From Flavobacterium xanthum (GTDB lineage: Bacteria; Bacteroidota; Bacteroidia; Flavobacteriales; Flavobacteriaceae): a DNA stretch of 36,268 nt. Under the pieces are notes generated by a model. The model saw nothing but the letters and a program-made list of their open reading frames with translations, searched no databases and was not told the origin of the DNA. Positions within the stretch are counted from its first letter, which is position 1; every line of letters begins with the position of its first letter. The stretch spans positions 1-36,268 of the forward strand of contig NZ_FRBU01000032.1 of NCBI RefSeq assembly GCF_900142695.1, read 5' to 3'. A program made the translations under genes and the position numbers. Positions 1 to 7,992 of the stretch are shown in pieces.

Positions 1-69
1 CTCTTCTTGTTCTTGACATAATTCTGCTAATTTAAGGTTTTTAATCCTATCTTAAATTCACACAAAAAG

Positions 70-963
70 TTGTACGTTTTTTGGGGAGCAGCATACATGG
101 ATGCTTTAAAACCCTTGTATGAGAAGCTGGTAATGGATATCAAAAATGAAGGGTATCTTCAAGTGGATGAAACCACCATCAAGGTTTTAGACGACAAGAA
201 AAAAGACAAAACACATCTGGGTTATTATTGGGTGTATCATGCCCCAATATCCAAGCTTGTTATGTTCAATTACAGCCCTACTCGTGCAAGTAGCGCTGCA
301 CTACCTATTTTGCAAAACTTTAAAGGTTACTTGCAAACAGACGGATATGCAGGATACAAAGCTTATGGAAAAAAATCAGATATCACTCCTCTGGGCTGTT
401 GGGCACATGCTCGGCGAGAATTTGAAAGAGCGTTAGATAATGACAAGCAAAAAGCACAACATGTTTTAGTTGAAATACAAAAGCTATATGCGGTGGAGCG
501 CAAAGCAAAAGAACAAAACGGTAGACCTGAGCAAATCAAAGAGCTGAGGCTTCGGGAAAGTTTACCTATTATAAACGAACTAGGTAAATGGATGTTTTTG
601 CAAATCAAACTAACCCTACCAAAAAGTCAAATTGGTAAAGCCCTTGCATACTCTCAAACAAGATGGGATAATTTATCGGCATACCTACTAGATGGTAACT
701 TGCAAATAGATAATAATCTGGTAGAAAATGCAATCAGACCGGTGGCCCTAGGTAGAAAGAATTATCTTTTTGCCGGATCGCACGATGCTGCTCAAAGAGC
801 GGCTATGGCCTATACCTTTTTTTCTAACTGCAAAAAGCATAACGTAAATCCTTTTGAGTGGCTAAAATATACCCTTGAGAATATCCAATCTATAAACCAC
901 AAGAATATTACAGACCTGTATCCCCACAATTACAAGCAGCTAGCGGAATCTAAATCATTGTAA
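70..963 (+). CDS. tnpC: IS66 family transposase (TnpC), 5'-truncated
   Basis: This encodes the catalytic C-terminal part of an IS66-type DDE transposase. Visible motifs are DETTIKVLDD (first catalytic Asp, about residue 33), LQTDGYAGYKAYG (second Asp, about residue 91), the CWAHARREFERAL block, and NNLVENAIRPVALGRKNYLF with the catalytic Glu near residue 219. Full-length IS66 TnpC is about 500 residues; here only about 290 remain, and the N-terminal zinc-finger and helical part is missing. The reading frame opens with TTG at 70 but has an in-frame TAA at 28-30, so this is probably not a real start and the gene is likely non-functional. Sequence homologous to IS66 seems to begin around the Trp of residues 4-5. 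Confidence 0.85.
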   Translation: MYVFWGAAYMDALKPLYEKLVMDIKNEGYLQVDETTIKVLDDKKKDKTHLGYYWVYHAPISKLVMFNYSPTRASSAALPILQNFKGYLQTDGYAGYKAYGKKSDITPLGCWAHARREFERALDNDKQKAQHVLVEIQKLYAVERKAKEQNGRPEQIKELRLRESLPIINELGKWMFLQIKLTLPKSQIGKALAYSQTRWDNLSAYLLDGNLQIDNNLVENAIRPVALGRKNYLFAGSHDAAQRAAMAYTFFSNCKKHNVNPFEWLKYTLENIQSINHKNITDLYPHNYKQLAESKSL

Positions 964-1024
964 AATTACGCTCCTATCATTAATCTTATTGAACTAAACA
1001 ATATGTAGTTGCTCGGGTGGATAC
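71..1024 (+). mobile_element. IS66-family insertion sequence, right-hand (3') portion
   Basis: This is the 3' part of an IS66-family element: the C-terminal part of the DDE transposase gene tnpC, then a short non-coding tail, then a right inverted repeat at 994-1024. No tnpA, tnpB or left end is present. The bases before about 70 do not continue the transposase reading frame and contain an in-frame TAA at 28-30, so the left breakpoint lies near 60-80. The right end pairs with the left end of another IS66 copy at 35731, which suggests both belong to the same or a closely related IS. Confidence 0.8.
994..1024 (-). repeat. IS66 right terminal inverted repeat (IRR)
   Basis: Read on the minus strand from 1024, this begins GTATCCACCCGAGCAACTAC. 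It matches the 31-base segment 35731-35761 at 24 of 31 positions, including GTATCC, CCCGA and CATATT. Matching ends of this kind beside an IS66 tnpC and an IS66 tnpA mark the right and left inverted repeats. The 8 bases outside this end (1025-1032, AATTAAAA) differ from the 8 outside the left end (TTTTCGCT), so the two ends belong to separate insertions. Confidence 0.75.
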
Positions 1025-1148
1025 AATTAAAAAGGTTAAGAATTACACCGTTGCTCTTATTTTTAATTTTTCAGTGAAATATGCATCAAAAAAAGCACGA
1101 ATTGTGAAAGCTGATTACTCCAATATTTTTTATAAAAAATACCTCGTT

Positions 1149-4100
1149 TTAATTCCAACTTTCGCTTATCACACTTCCTTTTTCCTCCTGTTTAAAGACA
1201 TTAATTGAGCGGGGAATCCGTTCTTGCAGTTCGACTACGTGGGAAATAATTCCAACAATCCGGTTCTCTTTGTACAGCGATTGCAACGTTTCAAAAACCA
1301 CAGCAACACTTTCGGGATCTTGCGTTCCAAAACCTTCATCAATAAAAAAGAAATTCTTATCGTTTTTATTTAAGGACTGAACACTTTCTGCCAAAGCCAG
1401 AGCCAAGCATAAAGAAGCTTGAAATCCTTGACCTCCGGAAAGCGTTTTCACACTCCTCGAAGCTCCATTGTTGAGATAATCAATTACCTCAAACTCATTG
1501 GAACTATTAATCGTTAGACTCAATTGGTTTTTGGTCATGCGATGAAAACGAACATTGGCCACATCGGCTAAATTTTGTAAATAAATACTCGAAACATAGT
1601 TTACAAAGCCACTTGCATTAAACATATTTGCCAGCGTAACTAGATTAGTCGCACGCGTATTTAATAGTTCAAATTGGGCTAGCAAATCTGCTTTTTCAAC
1701 AAATTGTGCCTGAACGCGTTTCAAATTATCTTGTAAAGCAGAAACAATTCCTAATTGAGTTTCAAATTTTAATTTGAAAGCAGAAAATTGTGCAGTTTTT
1801 TCTTCTAAAATTTTATTTTCGAAAGTTTTACCAAGGATCAGTTTCTCCGCTTCGGAAACAGAATTAATAACAATTAGTAAATTCCCGCCAAAAACTTTCA
1901 CTTTCTCTTTTTCTGCTGCTATATTCCAGTTTTTTAAAAGTATTGTTCTTACTTCTTCAACTGATGAAAAACAATGTTCTTGCAGTAATTCGGCAATGAT
2001 TTTTTGTGTCTGTACTAGAGTTTTTTCATTCTCAGTAGCTTGCAATTGTAATGTAATTAAACTTCCTGTGAGCGTTGCTATTTCTTGATTTTGAATTGCA
2101 ATTTGCTCCTTTATCGCTTGATAATCTGTTGCTGTTTTTATATTTTTATTATGTAGGAGGATTTTTTCAGCTTGAATTGAAGCAGCTGAAATTGATTCGT
2201 AATCGGCAAATGAAAGTACTTTCAATTGCGACAATTCATTAGCAACAGCGCCACTTTTAGCAGCTTTTATTGCTTCGAATTCGCCCTTCGAAGTATTGTT
2301 GTTTTTTAGTACCAACGAAATACTTTCCCGCTCCTTGCGAAGCTCGTTTTCGTCATTTTCTAAAGCTACTATTTCTTTTTCTAAAAGGTGTTGTTGTGTT
2401 TTAGTAGATTCAAAAGACTGCGAATCTTTTGCGTCAAAATCTTTCCAAATGAAATTTGACAGGTGCATTTTCTGTTCCTTTTCAATGGTTTCGCATTCCG
2501 CAATAATTCCTTTCAGTTGCGCTTGAACATGATTTATTTCGAATTCTAATTTCTCAGCTTGTGCCTGTTTTAAACTGATTTGCGCTTCTTTATTGGCTAA
2601 ATCAGCAATTGTTTGGGTAATAAGTACTAATTGATTCGAAACATCTTCCCCTTGCATCACATTTGGATGTTCTTGCGATCCGCAAAGTGGGCAATTTTCG
2701 CCATCGTGCAAATTCTCAGCATAGTGTACCAACTCTTTCGACACTAATAGTTTAGTTCTTATATCAATTGCTTTTTCCTTTTCGAAAAAAATTGATTCTA
2801 CTTTAGTTTTTAACACGTTTTTCCAACTATCAAAAGGCAGTTCCAAAAGCAGAAAAGCTGCTGTTTTTAACTTTAATTCTTGCTTCGAAGAATCAAGTTT
2901 TATGTTATATACATCAAAATTATTCTGGAAATTTCGCTGTTGCTGATACCAAGTTCCTAAATCAACTAAGAAAGAAGCCTTCAATCGCTTTTTTTTGGCG
3001 TCGACCAATTGCCCCTGAATTCTATCTAATTTTGCAACTACCTCCTTTTCTTTTTTTTCACTAGCTAAAAACAAAGCTTCCTCTACTTTTATTTTTTCAT
3101 CTAAAACGGCCAAAGCACTCTTTGCGATTGTAATTTTTTCAATGGATTCTAAATCGGATACTTTACTCTTAGAATTTTCAAGGGTTTCAAAATCAGGCTG
3201 CACTATTTCTAAAGCGTTTTGACTTTTCAAATTGCTATCCACTACAATTCTCTTCAAATTTTCAGTAGTAATCAGATTTTCTTTCGCTTTTTCTAAAGCT
3301 GTCTTCTCTGTTTTTAAAGTGATTAAAGTGGATTTAAAATTCCGTTCCGTTTTTTCGAACAAATCTATTTCCAACTCTAAAGCATTCATCTTCACTTTTT
3401 CAGCATTCAATTTAGAAAGCTGCTGTTGCTTTTTTTCTAAATCTTCAAAGTTTGCCTTTAATGTATTGAGTTCATTTAGTTCTTTTTCAACTAAACTTAA
3501 CCCTATTTTATCGTTTTTCAATTCGTTATTCGATGCTATAACTTCCTTCTCTAAGGCCAAAATAGCATCAGCAGAAATAGCTTCAAATCCTGATAAAGCG
3601 CCTTTTAATTGATCTAGTTTTGTTCTGGTGGCACTCTGTAATAATCCCACTTTGGATGCTAAATCAAAACGTTGAAGGTGAAAAATCTCTTTCATCATAT
3701 CCGAACGATCTTTGCCTTTCAAATCTAAAAATTCCTTAAATTTTCCTTGTGGAATGATAATGGTCCGACGAAAATTTTCATAGGTTAAACCAATGATGAT
3801 AGTGGCATCAGCAGAATTCATTGGAACCCATTCCTCCCCTTTCCATTCATAGGCGAGGCGTTCAATAGGAGTGGTTTCTTCAAAGCGTTTTTTCCGCTTC
3901 CAATCGGCTACAAATTTGAATTTCCGTTCTTCAAAATTTAAGAATTCAAATTCGATATTGGCCTTATCAGATTTTAGATTCAACATATTATAGGAACGCT
4001 TGTCTGTCTTGTTTAAACGCTCCGTATCCCCATATAAAACAAAACCAATCGCTTCCAAAATAGAAGATTTTCCGGATCCTACTGCTCCAAAAATGCCGAA

Positions 4101-4190
4101 TAATCCAGCATTAGTCAATTCTTCAAAATCTATCGTTTGCTTTTTCTGATAGGAATACAAACCGGTTATACTTAACTTTAGTGGTAACAT
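1149..4190 (-). CDS. sbcC: SbcC, ATPase subunit of the SbcCD exonuclease
   Basis: SbcC is the SMC-like ATPase of the SbcCD (bacterial Rad50-Mre11) nuclease, which opens DNA hairpins and trims blocked double-strand ends in the cytoplasm. The 1013-residue length fits the family. The N-terminal ATPase half has Walker A GAVGSGKSS at residues 35-43. Long charged coiled coils follow on both sides of a central zinc hook ENCPLCGSQEH (CxxC at about 497-500). The C-terminal half has the ABC signature LSGGQGFQ near 917 and Walker B FFFIDEGFGTQD near 946. It lies 11 bases downstream of sbcD on the same strand, the usual sbcD-sbcC operon. The ATG at 4190 gives the family's normal N-terminus (MLPLKLSITGLYSY). 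Confidence 0.96.
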   Translation of the reverse strand: MLPLKLSITGLYSYQKKQTIDFEELTNAGLFGIFGAVGSGKSSILEAIGFVLYGDTERLNKTDKRSYNMLNLKSDKANIEFEFLNFEERKFKFVADWKRKKRFEETTPIERLAYEWKGEEWVPMNSADATIIIGLTYENFRRTIIIPQGKFKEFLDLKGKDRSDMMKEIFHLQRFDLASKVGLLQSATRTKLDQLKGALSGFEAISADAILALEKEVIASNNELKNDKIGLSLVEKELNELNTLKANFEDLEKKQQQLSKLNAEKVKMNALELEIDLFEKTERNFKSTLITLKTEKTALEKAKENLITTENLKRIVVDSNLKSQNALEIVQPDFETLENSKSKVSDLESIEKITIAKSALAVLDEKIKVEEALFLASEKKEKEVVAKLDRIQGQLVDAKKKRLKASFLVDLGTWYQQQRNFQNNFDVYNIKLDSSKQELKLKTAAFLLLELPFDSWKNVLKTKVESIFFEKEKAIDIRTKLLVSKELVHYAENLHDGENCPLCGSQEHPNVMQGEDVSNQLVLITQTIADLANKEAQISLKQAQAEKLEFEINHVQAQLKGIIAECETIEKEQKMHLSNFIWKDFDAKDSQSFESTKTQQHLLEKEIVALENDENELRKERESISLVLKNNNTSKGEFEAIKAAKSGAVANELSQLKVLSFADYESISAASIQAEKILLHNKNIKTATDYQAIKEQIAIQNQEIATLTGSLITLQLQATENEKTLVQTQKIIAELLQEHCFSSVEEVRTILLKNWNIAAEKEKVKVFGGNLLIVINSVSEAEKLILGKTFENKILEEKTAQFSAFKLKFETQLGIVSALQDNLKRVQAQFVEKADLLAQFELLNTRATNLVTLANMFNASGFVNYVSSIYLQNLADVANVRFHRMTKNQLSLTINSSNEFEVIDYLNNGASRSVKTLSGGQGFQASLCLALALAESVQSLNKNDKNFFFIDEGFGTQDPESVAVVFETLQSLYKENRIVGIISHVVELQERIPRSINVFKQEEKGSVISESWN

Positions 4191-4201
4191 AAAAGGTTTT
4201 T

Positions 4202-5425
4202 TTAGTCGTTTTTAGCTTGACTTCCAATGATCTCATTAAACAAATCCAATAGTTCCTCGTTCGGTTCCTGTTTGTGTTTCGATACAAAGTAATCTTTGAA
4301 CAATCCCTGAATATTCTGATCTAAATTTACTTTTGGAGTGTGTTGTTCCGCATTCCCATCCTTAGTCACAATTGGAATAATAAAGATAATTCCGTCGTGA
4401 CTTTCATGGATTCTTTTTAAATCTTGACTGGCGAAAAAAGTATCGCTAACCAAAGTCAGCTCAACCAAACAGTACGGGTTTTCTAATAACCAAATTACTG
4501 CTTCGTCTGTATTTTCAAACCGTTTTCGATGTAAAACCCTACCCGATTGCAGCGGAATATCTGTAAATTTTACAACCTCGTTTGGTTGTGCTTCAATTAG
4601 AACTACTTTTTTATCCTGACCCGCTTCTGCAAAACTATAGCACAACGGACTACTGGAATACACGACTGGATTAGTATGTCCCCCCACGTTTTGAAAACGA
4701 TGTAAATGTCCCAAAGCGGTATATTGAATTTGGTGTGGAATGCAATCCGTGTAAACTATATCTGCATTACCAATTCGCAACGGTTTTTCACCCTCTGGTT
4801 CTTCTAAAATTTCGCCTCCACGTTTCAGCATATACAAATGGGTGGTTAGGATATTAACTCCTTTAATATCGCAGTATTTATCTGCTAGCGCTGCCCAGGA
4901 ATCCTGTAGTAATTGATTCAATTGTTCCTCCTTATTTTCGGCACCTAAATAGGTTTTCAAGCGCATCTCATTCGCATAAGGGGTTGTGATAATGCGAATA
5001 GGAAATTCATATTGCGGCAGTTGAATTTCTAAAAATCCATTTTCCGATTGCGTAATTTCAAAACCGTTTTCGATGGTGACGGTGGGAATGGTCACATCAG
5101 GATTCCCTACAAAAAGAATCCCACATGCTCTAGCCAAAGGATTTGGAGCATCAATTCGATCTGGACTATCGTGATTTCCCGCAATAGCAATTACAGGTCG
5201 TTTGCCATTATTAGTCAATTTTTTCAACGTCTTATATAACAAATCTACAGCTTCGACTGGTGGATTGAACGTATCAAATAAATCCCCTGCTACGATAACT
5301 ACATCCGCATTTTGGACATCCGCTATTGTGCATATTTCATTCATTACTTTCTTTTGTTCTTCCAAACGAGAAAAGTGGTCCAGTTTCTTTCCCAAATGCC
5401 AGTCGGCAGTGTGTAGTATTTTCAT
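4202..5425 (-). CDS. sbcD: SbcD, nuclease subunit of the SbcCD exonuclease
   Basis: SbcD is the Mre11-type metallophosphoesterase that cuts DNA in complex with SbcC. Phosphoesterase motifs appear in order: DWHLGKK (metal ligands D8 and H10), GDLFDT (D48), GNHDS (N84, H85), the LTTHLYM His motif near 195, and GHLHRF near 239. The 407-residue length is normal. The last third is the capping/DNA-binding region and is less recognisable by eye. It is the first gene of the sbcDC pair. A Bacteroidota -7 box (TATTTTTG) lies about 27 bases upstream of the ATG. Confidence 0.96.
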   Translation of the reverse strand: MKILHTADWHLGKKLDHFSRLEEQKKVMNEICTIADVQNADVVIVAGDLFDTFNPPVEAVDLLYKTLKKLTNNGKRPVIAIAGNHDSPDRIDAPNPLARACGILFVGNPDVTIPTVTIENGFEITQSENGFLEIQLPQYEFPIRIITTPYANEMRLKTYLGAENKEEQLNQLLQDSWAALADKYCDIKGVNILTTHLYMLKRGGEILEEPEGEKPLRIGNADIVYTDCIPHQIQYTALGHLHRFQNVGGHTNPVVYSSSPLCYSFAEAGQDKKVVLIEAQPNEVVKFTDIPLQSGRVLHRKRFENTDEAVIWLLENPYCLVELTLVSDTFFASQDLKRIHESHDGIIFIIPIVTKDGNAEQHTPKVNLDQNIQGLFKDYFVSKHKQEPNEELLDLFNEIIGSQAKND

Positions 5426-5451
5426 GCTGTGTTTCTATTAAATAGGACTTT

Positions 5452-5459
5452 CAAAAATA
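5452..5459 (-). promoter_or_regulatory. Candidate -7 box for sbcDC
   Basis: On the minus strand this reads TATTTTTG, matching the Bacteroidota -7 consensus TANNTTTG, 27 bases upstream of the sbcD start. I do not see a clear TTTG at the usual 19-21 base distance, so it is only a partial promoter match. Confidence 0.45.
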
Positions 5460-5750
5460 GTAGTTTTAAAAGTTAATTTTCTACAACAATATGGTAATAA
5501 AAAAATTATAAAATGGAGTTTTTATGAAATTAGATCTTGCTATTTTTTTGACGTTTTAAATGGCTTTCTCCACTTCACGAGATTATAGATTAGCTGCACT
5601 TGTCCAAACAATACTATTTGCAGATGATCTAAACAATCTGACTTTTACAATTTCTTTTTTTTGCTGTAGCGCTTTTAAATTGAATTTGTCGCTAGTTTTG
5701 CAACGACCTACTGAAAACAATTTTTAAGGTGGTAGTAATTAAAATGAAAA
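5460..5750. other. Intergenic region without a visible gene
   Basis: This is an AT-rich spacer of roughly 290 bases between the sbcD promoter and the permease terminator. I see no open frame with coding character, RNA gene or repeat. Both flanking genes are on the minus strand, so it serves as the sbcD upstream region and the permease downstream region. Confidence 0.5.
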
Positions 5751-5776
5751 AACCGTCTCCTATTAAAAAGACGGTT
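5751..5776 (-). terminator. Rho-independent terminator after the amino-acid permease
   Basis: AACCGTCT (5751-5758) pairs perfectly with AGACGGTT (5769-5776) around a 10-base loop. On the minus strand the hairpin is followed by TTTT and further T-rich sequence. It lies 20 bases beyond the permease stop codon, as expected for that gene. Confidence 0.8.
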
Positions 5777-5796
5777 CTAAAGATTTTAAAATATTT

Positions 5797-7719
5797 TTAA
5801 ATATTCAATTTGCTATTCTTTCGACCAAAACTGAAATAGACCACCAAACCGATCAACAACCAAATTCCAAAATAAATCCAGTTCCAAACACTCAATTCTG
5901 CCATCATATACAAACAAGATATAAGACCTAATAATGGTATCAATGATAAGTTTGATCTGTAAGACCATACGACTAATCCTACCATAACAATAAGGAAAAT
6001 CCACATTGGAATTTTATGCTTGAACAAGCTAAATCCACTTTCATATTTAACTGAATCTGCTAAGGGCAAACCTGCAATAACACTAGAATATTTGGCGTCA
6101 TCTTCCTGATACTGATTTAATAAAAGTTCTAAATCCGGAGTTTTATCAGTACTGTTTTTAGCATCTACACCTACTAAGTAAGCATATACTTTTTTGGTTT
6201 CCTCTTTGTTTAATGAAGTAATAATTGCTTCTGAGCTATTGATTTGAGTTTCATTAGTAATGAAATCCATTGTCGCTTTTTTGTTGTAACCAAAAGCAAA
6301 TACCAATCCAATTACAATCAAAACGGGCAATATAAATTTAGAATTTACATAAGGTGTTTTGAATTTTCCACGAGGAATATCGGTTCTATTTTGCAATACT
6401 AACACTCCTGCACAAACCAATACAAAAGCAAATAAAGTTCCAATACTGCATAAATCAGTAACCAAAGTCAAGTTTAAAAACAACGCTGGAACTGCCACCA
6501 CAAAACCGGTAACAATAGTCGCGTAAGAAGGTGTTTTGTATTTTGGATGTACTTTTGAGAAACGTTTTGGCAGTAAACCGTCACGACTCATACTCATCCA
6601 GATACGCGGTTGCCCCATTTGAAAAACCAATAAAACACTAGCCATTGCCACCACGGCACTAACCGCAATAATTCCCGACATCCATTTTAAGTCTAATTTT
6701 TCAAATACAAAAGCGAGTGGATCACCTACATTTAATTGATCATAACTGACCATTCCGGTTAATACTAACGCTATGGCAATGTATAAAATAGTACATATAA
6801 TAATAGCCCACATCATCCCTTTTGGCAAATCACGCTGTGGATCTTTACATTCTTCGGCAGTTGTTGAAATGGCATCAAAACCGATATAAGCAAAAAATAC
6901 AGCAGATACTCCTTTTAAAACTCCAGTAACCCCATTAGGAGCAAAAGGATCCCAATTTGCCGTATCTACGTAAAATACCCCAACCGCAATCACTAGTAAA
7001 ACGATACATAATTTCACTACTACCATGATATTACTCGCATTTCGAGACTCTTTCATCCCACGGTAAATCAAGGCGGTAATTAAAACAATAATCAATAAAG
7101 CCGGGAGATCCGCTACAAAATGAAACGAACCTATCACTGGTGAAGTAGTCCATGCCATATAAGCATCTTGCAAAGCCGGACTCAATTTAGCATATTCTTT
7201 TCCCCCTTGCATTAGCGCAGTAGCGTCATCGAAACCTCTGGAGGCAGACAAGAAATCCATCTGAACCCATTGTGGTAGATGAATGCCTCCACTATCTAGT
7301 AAACTCGTAAAATAATCACTCCATGAAATAGCAACCGTTATATTACCCACAGAATATTCCATAATCAAGGCCCAACCAATAATCCAAGCTATAATTTCGC
7401 CAAAAGCAACATAAGAATACGTATAAGCACTTCCGGAAACCGGAACCATAGAAGCAAATTCTGCATAAGCGAAAGCGGCAAAACTACAAGCAATAGCAGT
7501 AAACAAGAATAGAAAAATAACAGCTGGTCCTCCATCAGAACTGGCTTTTCCAATAGTACTAAATATACCCGCTCCTACAATGGCTGCAATTCCAAATGCA
7601 GTCAAATCACGCGCTGTCAAATGCTTACCTAGCGCATTATGTCCATCGGCATTATTCTTCTCCACCTGTTTTAAAATATCCTGTACTGTTTTTTTTCTAA
7701 ATAAACCCTTTAATGCCAT
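5797..7719 (-). CDS. APC-superfamily amino-acid permease (cationic amino-acid transporter-like)
   Basis: This is an inner-membrane amino-acid/proton or cation symporter of the APC superfamily. The N-terminus shows the classic helix-1 signature FGIAAIVGAGIFSTIGK, followed by GPAVIFLFLFTAIAC and FAYAEFASMVPVSGSAYTYS, which is typical of the CAT/YfnA branch. Many hydrophobic helices follow, including the AFFAYIGFDAIST segment of helix 6, in line with 12-14 membrane spans. At 640 residues it is longer than the usual 460-500. The extra length includes a hydrophilic stretch near residues 150-190 and another near 480-570, between late helices. The substrate cannot be read from sequence. It appears monocistronic, with its own terminator. 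Confidence 0.9.
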   Translation of the reverse strand: MALKGLFRKKTVQDILKQVEKNNADGHNALGKHLTARDLTAFGIAAIVGAGIFSTIGKASSDGGPAVIFLFLFTAIACSFAAFAYAEFASMVPVSGSAYTYSYVAFGEIIAWIIGWALIMEYSVGNITVAISWSDYFTSLLDSGGIHLPQWVQMDFLSASRGFDDATALMQGGKEYAKLSPALQDAYMAWTTSPVIGSFHFVADLPALLIIVLITALIYRGMKESRNASNIMVVVKLCIVLLVIAVGVFYVDTANWDPFAPNGVTGVLKGVSAVFFAYIGFDAISTTAEECKDPQRDLPKGMMWAIIICTILYIAIALVLTGMVSYDQLNVGDPLAFVFEKLDLKWMSGIIAVSAVVAMASVLLVFQMGQPRIWMSMSRDGLLPKRFSKVHPKYKTPSYATIVTGFVVAVPALFLNLTLVTDLCSIGTLFAFVLVCAGVLVLQNRTDIPRGKFKTPYVNSKFILPVLIVIGLVFAFGYNKKATMDFITNETQINSSEAIITSLNKEETKKVYAYLVGVDAKNSTDKTPDLELLLNQYQEDDAKYSSVIAGLPLADSVKYESGFSLFKHKIPMWIFLIVMVGLVVWSYRSNLSLIPLLGLISCLYMMAELSVWNWIYFGIWLLIGLVVYFSFGRKNSKLNI

Positions 7720-7802
7720 ATTGTGAATTTTATCATTAAAAATTAATATATTGTGAATTGTATATTTTTATCCTCTAAATCGTGCAAATAATGTTCGAAA
7801 TT

Positions 7803-7810
7803 CAAAAGTA
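7803..7810 (-). promoter_or_regulatory. Candidate -7 box for the amino-acid permease
   Basis: On the minus strand this reads TACTTTTG (TANNTTTG consensus), about 84 bases upstream of the permease ATG. The -33 element is not convincing. Confidence 0.4.
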
Positions 7811-7992
7811 TAAAACAAATTGAACTAATACAGTTTCTCCAACTATTTTTTATATTATTTTAAAAAAAAAGTTAAAATAGTTTATTTTATTTATTTAAAA
7901 AGTCAAATTAAACTTAATAAAACTTTTAAAAGGAAAATAATTTTAAAAAAGTAAGAATTCGTTTTCGTATTACAATCGGTTTAAGGTCGTCC

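Noticed and set aside
1123..1141. AT-only hairpin as a terminator for sbcC or the IS
   Set aside because: The palindrome TATTTTTTATAAAAAATA has no G-C pairs and lies next to the sbcC stop; it may simply be AT-rich sequence.
1017..1208. 63-codon plus-strand frame after the IS66 end
   Set aside because: It begins inside the inverted repeat, overlaps the 3' end of sbcC in antisense and has no coding character.
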